Assembly: GCF_036226925.1 (NCBI RefSeq) | Contig: NZ_CP109031.1 | Location: 4,464,001 to 4,528,000 of the forward strand | Length of the DNA stretch: 64,000 nt | Direction: 5' to 3' | Origin: Streptomyces sp. NBC_00659 | GTDB lineage: Bacteria; Actinomycetota; Actinomycetes; Streptomycetales; Streptomycetaceae | Shown here: in pieces, positions 54,513 to 62,230 of the stretch | Layout: every line of letters begins with the position of its first letter | Position numbering within the stretch: position 1 is the first letter of the stretch | The notes under the pieces: generated by a model | Told to the model about the DNA's origin: nothing | The model's input: the letters and a program-made list of their open reading frames with translations, nothing else | The model's database searches: none | Made by a program: the position numbers and the translations under genes

Positions 54513-55619
54513 ATGACAGACATGGGCGGGGATCAGATCGAGGAAGCCGTCGCGAGCTGTGCCGCGCTGCTGCGGGCGGCGGCCGGACGTGACTGGGACG
54601 GCGTACGGGCGGGACGGCTGGAGTGGAGCTGCCGGCGGACCGCCGAACACATCGCGAGTGATCTCATCGCGTACGCCGGGCAGTTGGCCGGGCGGGCCGG
54701 CACGGCGTACGTGCCGTTCAAGATCGCGGTGGACGAGGGCACCGGCGACGCTGGGGTCGTCGACGTGATCGAGACGACCGGCGCCCTGCTCGCCGCCGCC
54801 GTCCGCACGACCCCGCGCGAGGTGCGCGCCTTCCACCCGTACCCGTTCCGCAGCGCGAACCGCGAGGGCTTCGCCGCGATGGGGGTCGCCGAGGTCCTGC
54901 TGCACACGCACGACATCGCCGAGGGCCTCGGCCTGCCGTACGAGCCGCCGGCCGAGCTGTGCGCCCGGGTCCTCGCCACGATCTTCCCGCACGTGCGCCC
55001 CGAGCCCGACGCCCCGTGGAGCACGCTCCTGTGGGCCACCGGGCGCGGCGACCTGCCCGGCCGGGAACCGCTCACCGAGTGGCGCTGGAACAACAACCTG
55101 GTGATCGACACCGAGCGGCTCACCCTCGAGGGGGTCACCCCGGCCGCCGCGGCCGATCTGCACACGGGCGGCACCGGCGGCTTCGAGTGGATCGAGGGCG
55201 GCCCCTTCGAGGGCACCCGGGACGCCTCCGGGATGGCCGTGAGCGCCTACGAGAAGGGGCTGCACCGGCCGGAGTGGGGGATATTCGTGCTCGTGCGGCG
55301 CGAGGACGGGCGGGCGGTCGGCGCGATGGGCTTCCACGGCGCGCCCGACGAGAAGGAGCGCGCCGAGGTCGGCTACGACCTCGCGGAGAACGCCCGCGGC
55401 CAGGGGTACGCCACCGAGGCCCTGCGCGCCCTGGCCGAGTACGCCCTCGCCCGCGACGACGTCAAGCTCCTGTTCGCGACCATCGACCAGGACAACGCTT
55501 CCTCCCAACGCGTGGTCGCCCGCGCCGGATTCACCCTCGTGAGCGAGGACCTTGAGCAGTTCGGCGACGAACTGAACGACGGGGAGGGGTCGTTGCGGCT
55601 GTACGCCCGCGACAGCTGA
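54513..55619 (+). CDS. fusion of DinB/maleylpyruvate-isomerase-like domain and GNAT acetyltransferase
   Basis: The 368-residue protein has two parts. Residues 1-200 resemble a DinB/TIGR03083 protein (CAALLRAAAGRDWDGVRAG, TAEHIASDLIAYAGQLA, EVLLHTHDIAEGLGLPYEPP). Residues 205-368 are a GNAT (LTLEGVTPAAAADLH, AEVGYDLAENARGQGYATEAL with the AcCoA loop, NASSQRVVARAGF). TATTCT (54500-54505) is 7 nt before ATG 54513, fixing the start. The combination of a thiol-type and an acetyl-transfer domain is unusual; substrate unknown. Confidence 0.88.
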   Translation: MTDMGGDQIEEAVASCAALLRAAAGRDWDGVRAGRLEWSCRRTAEHIASDLIAYAGQLAGRAGTAYVPFKIAVDEGTGDAGVVDVIETTGALLAAAVRTTPREVRAFHPYPFRSANREGFAAMGVAEVLLHTHDIAEGLGLPYEPPAELCARVLATIFPHVRPEPDAPWSTLLWATGRGDLPGREPLTEWRWNNNLVIDTERLTLEGVTPAAAADLHTGGTGGFEWIEGGPFEGTRDASGMAVSAYEKGLHRPEWGIFVLVRREDGRAVGAMGFHGAPDEKERAEVGYDLAENARGQGYATEALRALAEYALARDDVKLLFATIDQDNASSQRVVARAGFTLVSEDLEQFGDELNDGEGSLRLYARDS

Positions 55620-55703
55620 GACCGTCGGAGTGTCCCGGCGCGCCTCCGCCCGTACGCTGGCCCGCACTCCGTCGGCCTCCCCGCGCGAGCGGGTCTCCTC
55701 CGG

Positions 55704-55967
55704 TCACCGCGCGCGCTTGCGCCGTCGCAGCCCCGCCCCGTGCAGCAGCCGTACGACCTCACGGCTGCTGACCTCCACCGCGCCGGCGGCGACCGCGTCG
55801 GCGTAGCGGTGCGAGGGGATGTCGTAGTGGTCGCGCTCGAAGGCCCGCGGGGGCGCGCCCAGCCGGTCGGCGAACGCATGGAGTTCGTCGTAGGAGACAT
55901 CGCTGATCAGGTGGGACCACACCCGGCCGTGGCCCGGCCAGGTGGGCGGATCGATGTACACGGTCAC
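55704..55967 (-). CDS. DUF4031-family protein
   Basis: The 87-residue protein begins VTVYIDPPTWPGHGRVWSHL and contains FERDHYDIPSHRYADAVAAG, the signature of DUF4031. GTG 55967 overlaps the stop of the upstream gene (GTGA), so it is translationally coupled. It ends in a basic tail (LRRRKRAR). Function unknown. Confidence 0.88.
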   Translation of the reverse strand: MTVYIDPPTWPGHGRVWSHLISDVSYDELHAFADRLGAPPRAFERDHYDIPSHRYADAVAAGAVEVSSREVVRLLHGAGLRRRKRAR

Positions 55968-56359
55968 GAGGGCGGATTCGTGCCGGTCGCCGAGCCGAGG
56001 GCGCCCACCGGGGAGATCTTCACGCCCGCCTGGTGGCACACCCAGTGCGGGTCGGGGCCCAGCTCGGGCTCCACCTCCAGGGCGTGCGGGTCGCCGCTGG
56101 AGCACACCGGGCACAGCGGCCACCGTCCGTGCCGCTCCAGGATCGCGTCCTGCACGTCCTGGGCGACGAGCCCGGCGACGAACCCGGCGCCTTCCGGCCA
56201 CTGCTCGACCCACCAGCGGCGCTGCACCACCGAGTCCTCGACCAGGGAGACGACGTCCGCCTCGGCCACCTGGCCCGCGATCAGGTCGGCGAGCACACGG
56301 GCGCGCGCCGCGTGCAAAGCCTGCTCCAGGGGGTTGAGGGGGTTGCCGGTGGGGTCCAT
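55964..56359 (-). CDS. hypothetical protein with zinc-type cysteine/histidine cluster
   Basis: The 131-residue protein is helical at first (LNPLEQALHAARARVLADLI), then has CPVC (near 97) and PHWVCHQAG, which could form a zinc site. CACAAT on the minus strand ends 6 nt before ATG 56359. It is the first gene of a two-gene unit with DUF4031 and is divergent from the MurR/RpiR gene, 56 bp away. Confidence 0.8.
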   Translation of the reverse strand: MDPTGNPLNPLEQALHAARARVLADLIAGQVAEADVVSLVEDSVVQRRWWVEQWPEGAGFVAGLVAQDVQDAILERHGRWPLCPVCSSGDPHALEVEPELGPDPHWVCHQAGVKISPVGALGSATGTNPPS

Positions 56360-56378
56360 GTCCTCATTGTGCGCACCC

Positions 56379-56442
56379 TTGACCGTATGCCCCAATGGAA
56401 AATATCTTTCATGGTGTGACCCATGACGTGAAGGAAATTTTC
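56379..56442 (+). promoter_or_regulatory. rpiR-type promoter with two operator-like boxes
   Basis: TTGACC (56379-56384), an 18-bp spacer and TATCTT (56403-56408) end 7 nt before GTG 56416. Box 1, GAAAATATCTTTC (56398-56410), covers the -10. Box 2, GAAGGAAATTTTC (56430-56442), read in reverse matches box 1 at 11 of 13 positions and lies just inside the gene. Their centres are 32 bp apart, about three helical turns. Confidence 0.72.
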
Positions 56443-57336
56443 GCGGGTGAGGCACCGCCCGCCCCCGCGGCCCTCGCGGCCAAGGTGCGGACCCTCGCTC
56501 CCTCGATGACACGCTCCATGCAGCGGGTCGCCGAGGCCGTCGCCGCTGACCCGGCCGGCTGCGCGGCCCTCACGGTCACCGGACTCGCCGAGCTCACCGG
56601 CACCAGCGAGGCCACGGTCGTGCGCACGGCCCGCCTCCTCGGCTACCCCGGATACCGCGACCTGCGCCTCGCGCTCGCCGGGCTCGCCGCGCAGCAACAG
56701 TCGGGCCGGGCCCCCGCCGTCACCGCCGACATAGCGGTCGACGACCCCATCGCCGACGTCGTCGCCAAGCTCGCCTACGACGAGCAGCAGACCCTCGCCG
56801 ACACCGCCGCCGCGCTCGACACGGTCCAGCTCGGCGCCGCCGTCGCCGCCATCGCCACCGCCCGCCGCGTCGACATCTACGGTGTCGGCGCGTCCGGGCT
56901 CGTCGCCCAGGATCTCCTGCAGAAACTCCTGCGGATCGGGCTCATGGCCCACGCGCACAGCGACCCGCACCTCGCGGTGACGGGCGCGGTGCAGCTGCGC
57001 GCCAAGGACGTGGCGATAGCCATCACGCACTCCGGCTCGACCGGCGACGTCATCGAACCGCTGCGGGTCGCCTTCGAGCACGGGGCGACGACGGTGGCGA
57101 TCACCGGCCGCCCGAGCGGACCGGTCGCGCAGTACGCCGACCACGTCCTCACCACCTCGACCGCCCGGGAGAGCGAGCTGCGCCCGGCGGCCATGTCGTC
57201 GCGCACCAGCCAGCTCCTGGTGGTGGACTGTCTGTTCGTGGGGGTGGCCCAGCGCACCTACGAGACGGCGGCGCCCGCGCTGTCCGCCTCGTACGAGGCC
57301 CTGGCGCACCGCCACTCCCCGCGCGGCGGCCGCTAG
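56416..57336 (+). CDS. MurR/RpiR-family transcriptional regulator
   Basis: The 306-residue protein has an N-terminal HTH_6 domain (LTVTGLAELTGTSEATVVRTARLL) and a C-terminal SIS domain (VDIYGVGASGLVAQDLLQKL, AIAITHSGSTGDVIEPLRVA). These proteins sense sugar phosphates. With murQ and a PTS gene downstream, MurNAc-6-phosphate is the likely ligand. GTG 56416 is preferred over ATG 56395 because the leaderless -10 ends 7 nt before it and the upstream part would overlap the operator. Confidence 0.92.
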   Translation: MTHDVKEIFAGEAPPAPAALAAKVRTLAPSMTRSMQRVAEAVAADPAGCAALTVTGLAELTGTSEATVVRTARLLGYPGYRDLRLALAGLAAQQQSGRAPAVTADIAVDDPIADVVAKLAYDEQQTLADTAAALDTVQLGAAVAAIATARRVDIYGVGASGLVAQDLLQKLLRIGLMAHAHSDPHLAVTGAVQLRAKDVAIAITHSGSTGDVIEPLRVAFEHGATTVAITGRPSGPVAQYADHVLTTSTARESELRPAAMSSRTSQLLVVDCLFVGVAQRTYETAAPALSASYEALAHRHSPRGGR

Positions 57337-57565
57337 CCGCACCGCACGACCGGCGGGCCCGGGACCCGGGGTCCAGGGCCGCGGCACCGACCGGCGGAGC
57401 TGGAGCCGGTGCCACGGGACACCCCGGGAACTTGAATCAGCAGGGAGAGCGCGGTCCCGCGGGCGGCTGTCGGCGCCCGCGCGGCGGTGCCGCGCGTCGT
57501 CCCGGCCCGCGCCCCGCCCCCGGGGCCGCGGATACGACACCTCACCGGAAAGAGCCGACCCTGTC

Positions 57566-58501
57566 ATGACCTCCATGCCCAACTACGGCGATCTTCGAGC
57601 AGAGTTGGAGACGCTGACCACCGAGGCGTTCCGCCCCGAACTGTCCGACATCGACCGCCTGTCCACGCTGGAGATCGCGCGGCTCATGAACGGCGAGGAC
57701 ATGACGGTGCCGGCGGCCGTCGCCGCGCAGCTCCCGCTCATCGCCGCCGCGATCGACGGCATCGCGGAGCGCATGGCCCGCGGCGGCCGCCTCGTCTACG
57801 CGGGCGCCGGCACCGCGGGCCGCCTCGGCGTTTTGGACGCCTCGGAGTGCCCGCCCACCTTCAACACCGATCCCTCCCGGGTCGTCGGCGTGATCGCGGG
57901 CGGCCCGACCGCCATGGTCACCTCGGTCGAGGGCGCCGAGGACTCCCGGGAACTCGCGGCGGCCGACCTGGACGCGCTCGCCCTGACGGCCGACGACACC
58001 GTGGTCGGCGTCTCCGCCTCGGGCCGCACCCCGTACGCCGTCGGCGCGGTCGAGCACGCCCGCAAACAGGGCGCGCTCACGATCGGCCTGTCCTGCAACG
58101 CGCACAGCGCGCTCGCCTCCGCCGCGGACCACGGCATCGAGGTCGTGGTCGGCCCCGAACTGCTCACGGGCTCCACCCGGTTGAAGTCCGGCACCGCGCA
58201 GAAGCTCGTCCTCAACATGCTCTCGACGATCACGATGATCCGGCTCGGCAAGACGTACGGGAACCTGATGGTCGACGTACGGGCCTCGAACGAGAAACTG
58301 CGAGCCCGCTCCCGCCGCATCGTCGCCCTCGCCACCGGGGCCTCCGACGAGGAGATCGAGCGCGCGCTCGCCGCCACCGACGGCGAGGTGAAGAACGCCA
58401 TCCTGACGATCCTCGGCGGCGTCGACGGGCCCACCGCCGCCCGCCTTCTGGAGGACTCGGAGGGCCATCTGCGCGCCGCGCTGGCGGCTTCGGCCGACTG
58501 A
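57566..58501 (+). CDS. murQ: N-acetylmuramic acid 6-phosphate etherase
   Basis: The 311-residue SIS-fold lyase cleaves the lactyl ether of MurNAc-6-P to GlcNAc-6-P and D-lactate. Signatures: GRLVYAGAGTAGRLGVLDASECPPTF, VSASGRTPYAVGA, and LKSGTAQKLVLNMLSTITMIRLGKT near the end. It has the family length. It is 229 bp after the regulator, with a weak hairpin (GGCACCG/CGGTGCC, 57383-57413) between, and 16 bp before the PTS gene. Confidence 0.96.
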   Translation: MTSMPNYGDLRAELETLTTEAFRPELSDIDRLSTLEIARLMNGEDMTVPAAVAAQLPLIAAAIDGIAERMARGGRLVYAGAGTAGRLGVLDASECPPTFNTDPSRVVGVIAGGPTAMVTSVEGAEDSRELAAADLDALALTADDTVVGVSASGRTPYAVGAVEHARKQGALTIGLSCNAHSALASAADHGIEVVVGPELLTGSTRLKSGTAQKLVLNMLSTITMIRLGKTYGNLMVDVRASNEKLRARSRRIVALATGASDEEIERALAATDGEVKNAILTILGGVDGPTAARLLEDSEGHLRAALAASAD

Positions 58502-58517
58502 CCAGCACGCTCGGGGA

Positions 58518-60068
58518 GTGAGCACACCGGACTCCATCACAGCGGCGGCCATCCTCCCCCTCGTGGGCGGACCCGCGAACGTCCTCACCGTCGCCCACTG
58601 CATGACCCGGCTCCGGCTGGGTCTGCGGGACGGCGGTCTGGTGGACGAGGCGGGCCTGCGGGCCCTTCCCGCCGTCCTCGGCCTGGTCGCGGACGGCGGC
58701 TCGTACCAGATCGTGCTGGGCCCCGGCACGGTCGCCCGGGTGACGCCCGCCTTCGAGGCGCTGCTGGCGAGCGCTCTGTCACCCCTCGCCCCGCCCGGCG
58801 CGGACCCGGCCACCGCTCCGGCCACCACGCCGGGTGCCGAACCGGGTGCCGAAGCGGGTGCCGAACCGGCGACCACCGCGGACCGGCTCGCCCTGCGCGG
58901 CGCCGAGCTGCGGGCCTCCCGGTCCCGCCGCAACGCCACCCCCTTCAAGCTGTTCCTGCGGCGCGTCGCGGACGTCTTCGTGCCCCTGATCCCCGCCCTG
59001 ATCGGCTGCGGGGTCATCGCCGGCCTCAACGGCCTGCTGATCAACCTCGGGGTACTGAGGGGTCTGACCCCCGCACTGACCGCCATCGCCGCCGGGTTCA
59101 TGGCGCTGATCGCCGTCTTCGTGGGATTCAACACGGCCAAGGTGTTCGGCGGCACCCCGGTCCTGGGCGGCGCGGTGGCCTCGGTCGTCGTGTACGCGGG
59201 GGTCGCCAAGGTGACCGTCCTCGGGGTGACGCTCGCCCCCGGCCAGGGCGGTGTCCTCGGCGCCCTGGCCGCGGCCCTGCTCGGGACGCACGTGGAGAAG
59301 TGGTGCCGCCGCTGGGTCCCGCCGACCCTGGACGTCCTGGTCACCCCCACCCTCACCGTGCTGCTGACCGGCCTGGTCACGCTGTACGCGCTGATGTACG
59401 CGGCCGGTGAGCTCTCCGCCGCCATCGGCACCGCCGCCGCCTGGCTGCTCTCCACCACCGGCGCCCTCGCCGGGCTCGTCCTCGGCGCCTTGTTCCTCCC
59501 CCTGGTGATGCTGGGCCTGCACCAGGCCCTCATCCCCGTCCACACCACGCTCATCGAACAGCAGGGCTACACCGTCCTGCTGCCCGTGCTCGCCATGGCG
59601 GGCGCGGGCCAGGTGGGCGCCGCCCTCGCGGTCTACGTCCGGCTGCGCCACGACACCTCGATCCGTACGACGATCAGATCGGCGCTCCCGGCCGGACTCC
59701 TCGGCGTCGGCGAGCCCCTGATCTACGGCGTCTCCCTGCCCCTCGGCCGCCCCTTCGTCACGGCCTGCGCGGGCGGCGCGGCGGGCGGCGCCTTCATCGG
59801 CTTCTTCTCGATGCTGGGCGACCACGTCGGCTCGACGGCCATCGGACCCTCCGGCGTGGCCCTGTTCCCGCTGCTGTCCGGCAACCGGGGCCTCGCCGTC
59901 ACCGCGGCGATCTACGCGGGCGGCCTGCTGACCGGGTACGCCGTCGGGTTCGCGGCCACCTACTTCTTCGGCCTCGGCGGCGCCCTCCGAAACGGTCCCG
60001 ACGGCGGACTCGACCGTGACACCGGCGGCACGTCACCGGCCCGCCGGTCGGAACAGGCCGCCGTGTAG
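58518..60068 (+). CDS. PTS transporter, EIIB-EIIC fusion (MurNAc/GlcNAc type)
   Basis: The 516-residue protein has an EIIB domain (VAHCMTRLRL; phosphorylatable Cys28), an Ala/Pro/Gly linker (about 92-120) encoded by repeats, then an EIIC of about ten helices with the substrate loop GVGEPLIYGVSLPLGRPFVTA. It imports and phosphorylates a sugar. Position beside murQ points to MurNAc; GlcNAc or a related sugar is possible. EIIA is not fused, so a separate EIIA is needed. GTG 58518 is 16 bp after murQ. Confidence 0.9.
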   Translation: MSTPDSITAAAILPLVGGPANVLTVAHCMTRLRLGLRDGGLVDEAGLRALPAVLGLVADGGSYQIVLGPGTVARVTPAFEALLASALSPLAPPGADPATAPATTPGAEPGAEAGAEPATTADRLALRGAELRASRSRRNATPFKLFLRRVADVFVPLIPALIGCGVIAGLNGLLINLGVLRGLTPALTAIAAGFMALIAVFVGFNTAKVFGGTPVLGGAVASVVVYAGVAKVTVLGVTLAPGQGGVLGALAAALLGTHVEKWCRRWVPPTLDVLVTPTLTVLLTGLVTLYALMYAAGELSAAIGTAAAWLLSTTGALAGLVLGALFLPLVMLGLHQALIPVHTTLIEQQGYTVLLPVLAMAGAGQVGAALAVYVRLRHDTSIRTTIRSALPAGLLGVGEPLIYGVSLPLGRPFVTACAGGAAGGAFIGFFSMLGDHVGSTAIGPSGVALFPLLSGNRGLAVTAAIYAGGLLTGYAVGFAATYFFGLGGALRNGPDGGLDRDTGGTSPARRSEQAAV

Positions 60069-60114
60069 GACCTGTCCCAGCCGCGCTGTCGGTGGCGCAT
60101 GCGAGGCTGGGAGC

Positions 60115-60702
60115 ATGAACCACGCACAGCTGACCGAACTGGGCCGCGCCCTGCGGCTGCTCGGGGAGCACGGCGACGCCCTGAGCACCGACACCCCCGA
60201 CGCCAAGCTGCACGAGGTCAAGGCGGACCTGAAGCGGGCCCTGAGCCTGCTCGACGAGACGGTGGCGACGGCCAAGCCGACCACCCGCTGCTCCGAGCAT
60301 CCGAACGGCCCGGTGGACGAGAGCGCCCCGGACCGCTGTCTGCTCTGCGAGACCCGCCGCCGCACCGCCCGCCGCACCGAGGTCAACGACGCGTACCCGC
60401 ACGGCCGGCCACTCGCCCCGGACGAACTGCCCGACCGCACGATGTCCCGCTACGGAGTGCGCGGCGACCGCCCCCAGCCCCAGCAGCGCTGGCTCCCGGA
60501 GGTCTGGAACGGCCAGACGTGGCTCCTGTGCGGCACGCCTCGCCGCGACCGCCAGGAGGCCGAGCGCTACCTCGCCGCCGAGCGCCGGGCCCCCCGCCCC
60601 GGCATGGCCTACCGCCTCGTCCACGAGTTCACGGACTACGAGGTGCTCCGCATCTGGGGCACCCCGGTCAAGGTCGACATCGAGCCGATGGGGAACCTTT
60701 AG
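60115..60702 (+). CDS. hypothetical protein with CxxC/Cys cluster
   Basis: The 195-residue soluble protein has a helical N-half (LTELGRALRLLGEHGDAL, EVKADLKRALSLLDETVATA), then CSEHPNGPVDESAPDRCLLCETRR, a probable zinc site, then a C-half (PEVWNGQTWLLCGTPRRDRQEAERYL). GAGGCT (60103-60108) ends 6 nt before ATG 60115. I do not recognise a family. Confidence 0.8.
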   Translation: MNHAQLTELGRALRLLGEHGDALSTDTPDAKLHEVKADLKRALSLLDETVATAKPTTRCSEHPNGPVDESAPDRCLLCETRRRTARRTEVNDAYPHGRPLAPDELPDRTMSRYGVRGDRPQPQQRWLPEVWNGQTWLLCGTPRRDRQEAERYLAAERRAPRPGMAYRLVHEFTDYEVLRIWGTPVKVDIEPMGNL

Positions 60703-60729
60703 GCAGCCCGGGGGGCCTTCAGGCAGGCT

Positions 60730-60751
60730 GGGGGCCCGAAAGCGGGCCCCC
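60730..60751. terminator. terminator between convergent small genes
   Basis: GGGGGCCCG (60730-60738), loop AAAG, CGGGCCCCC (60743-60751): a perfect 9-bp stem. Confidence 0.85.
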
Positions 60752-60766
60752 TCCCCGGCTCCCTGG

Positions 60767-60979
60767 TCAGGGCAGCCGCCCCTCCGCGTTGAGCCGCCGC
60801 ACGCGGGCCCGCAGCACCTCCCCCGGCGGTGCCTCACCGAGTGCCTCGGACGGACAGTCCCACTCGATCCCCCCGCCGGGCGGCCGCAGTTGCACGAGGC
60901 CGCCCTCGCGCCCCATCACCTGCCCGAGCCGCCCGTCCCGCACGTCGATTGCGTACTCCTCACCCGACGTCGCCTCCAT
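60767..60979 (-). CDS. small hypothetical protein next to HTH/DUF397 genes
   Basis: The 70-residue protein from ATG 60979, after GAAAGG, reads EEYAIDVRDGRLGQVMGREGGLVQLRPPGGG and EWDCPSEALGEA. This small protein, with its central WDCP, is often found beside Scr1-type HTH and DUF397 genes in Streptomyces. It is divergent from the HTH gene. Function unknown; it may share the regulatory unit. Confidence 0.75.
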   Translation of the reverse strand: MEATSGEEYAIDVRDGRLGQVMGREGGLVQLRPPGGGIEWDCPSEALGEAPPGEVLRARVRRLNAEGRLP

Positions 60980-61094
60980 CGCACCGAACCTTTCACGCTG
61001 AGTGTTCGCTTTCACCACCCAGCGTGGCCATCGTCCCCCTAGCCTGGGAAGGGACGCCGGTCCAACAACCCCACCTGTGTGACAGGGAGTCGCG

Positions 61095-61937
61095 ATGCCG
61101 GGCCCCAAGGACCTCGATCCGTCCACCTCCCCCCGCGCGATGATCGGCGCCGAGCTGCGGCACGCCCGCGAGAACGCCGGCCTCAGCCAGGCCGAACTGG
61201 GCGAGCCCCTCTTCGTCAGCGGTTCCTTCATCGGCCAACTGGAGTCGGGGACGCGCCGCTTGCAGCTCGAATACGCCGTCCGGATAGACGAGATCCTCGG
61301 GACGAAGGGCTTCTTCGAGCGCAACTGCAGGGCCCTGGCCAGGTCGAAGTACCCGGACCACTTCGTGGAGGCGGCGGAGGCGGAGGCGGTTGCCACGGGG
61401 ATCAGGCACTACCTCCCTCTGCTCATCCCCGGCCTGCTGCAGACCCCGGCATATGCGGCAGCCCTGTTCCGTACCTACCGGCCGACCGCCTGCGACGCGG
61501 AAATCGAGGAGCTGGTGGCGACCCGCATGGAGCGCACCCACCTCCTGGACCATCCAACAACCCCCCTGTTGTGGGTGATCCTGGACGAGGCCGCGATTCA
61601 CCGGCCGGTCGGCGGGCCTGCAACGATGGCGATGGCCCTCCGCCATACGGCGGACCTTGCACACCGCCACCGAGTCATCCTGCAGGTCCTGCCGTTCGCC
61701 GCCGGTGCGCATGCCGGGATGGGCGGCTCCTTGAAGCTCATGGAGTTCAGAGACGCTCCCCCGCTCTGCTTCATCGAGGGGGTCGACATGGGGAAGCTGG
61801 TGGACGACCCGGCGACGGTGGCACGCCACAACCTCACGTTCAACCTTCTCCAGGCAGCAGCCCTCTCGCCTCAGGATTCCCTGGCCCTGCTTGAGACGGT
61901 GACTCATGCTTACGAACATGGAGAACAACACCCCTGA
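61095..61937 (+). CDS. XRE-family regulator with Scr1/DUF5753 domain
   Basis: The 280-residue protein has an N-terminal HTH (ELRHARENAGLSQAELGEPLFVSGSFIGQLESG) and a C-terminal DUF5753 domain (LLIPGLLQTPAYAAALF, TTPLLWVILDEAAIHRPVGG, and ending near LTFNLLQAAALSP). Pairs of this kind with DUF397 are abundant in Streptomyces and affect development and antibiotic production. AGGGAG precedes ATG 61095. Confidence 0.93.
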   Translation: MPGPKDLDPSTSPRAMIGAELRHARENAGLSQAELGEPLFVSGSFIGQLESGTRRLQLEYAVRIDEILGTKGFFERNCRALARSKYPDHFVEAAEAEAVATGIRHYLPLLIPGLLQTPAYAAALFRTYRPTACDAEIEELVATRMERTHLLDHPTTPLLWVILDEAAIHRPVGGPATMAMALRHTADLAHRHRVILQVLPFAAGAHAGMGGSLKLMEFRDAPPLCFIEGVDMGKLVDDPATVARHNLTFNLLQAAALSPQDSLALLETVTHAYEHGEQHP

Positions 61938-62133
61938 TCGCGAACCACGTTCGGCGGTCTGGCGAAAGTCGAGCCACAGCGCAGGCGACGGCGGCGACTG
62001 CCTGGAAGTTGCCCTCGCTGCGGGCCACCCCACTCACATCCCCGTCCGGGACTCCAAGAAGCCCGGTTCCGTGATCACCTTCGGGGCCGCCGCCTGGGGC
62101 GCCTTCGTGGGCCACCTCGGTACCACCGGCTGA
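61906..62133 (+). CDS. DUF397-domain protein
   Basis: The 75-residue protein has the DUF397 core VWRKSSHSAGDGGDCLEVA and VRDSKKPGSVITFGAAAWGAF. It overlaps the HTH gene by 32 nt; ATG 61918 (MENNTPD) is an alternative start. DUF397 proteins work with the adjacent HTH regulator, likely as its partner or inhibitor. Confidence 0.9.
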   Translation: MLTNMENNTPDREPRSAVWRKSSHSAGDGGDCLEVALAAGHPTHIPVRDSKKPGSVITFGAAAWGAFVGHLGTTG

Positions 62134-62161
62134 CCGGCGCGGAGCGCGAGGCGCGAAAAAA

Positions 62162-62195
62162 GGGACGGCGCCCGCGTCGCGGCGGGCGCCGTCCC
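62162..62195. terminator. strong bidirectional terminator
   Basis: GGGACGGCGCCCGC (62162-62175) and GCGGGCGCCGTCCC (62182-62195) form a perfect 14-bp stem. A GAAAAAA tract at 62154-62160 gives a U-run on the leftward transcript of the reductase gene. Confidence 0.9.
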
Positions 62196-62230
62196 TCCCC
62201 CGTTCCCCCCGTCACCGGGAAGCTGTCAGC

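Noticed and set aside
60066..60077. Second copy of the 90-bp palindromic element
   Set aside because: Only 12 bases match (TAGGACCTGTCC), part of them the PTS stop codon, and no second arm follows.
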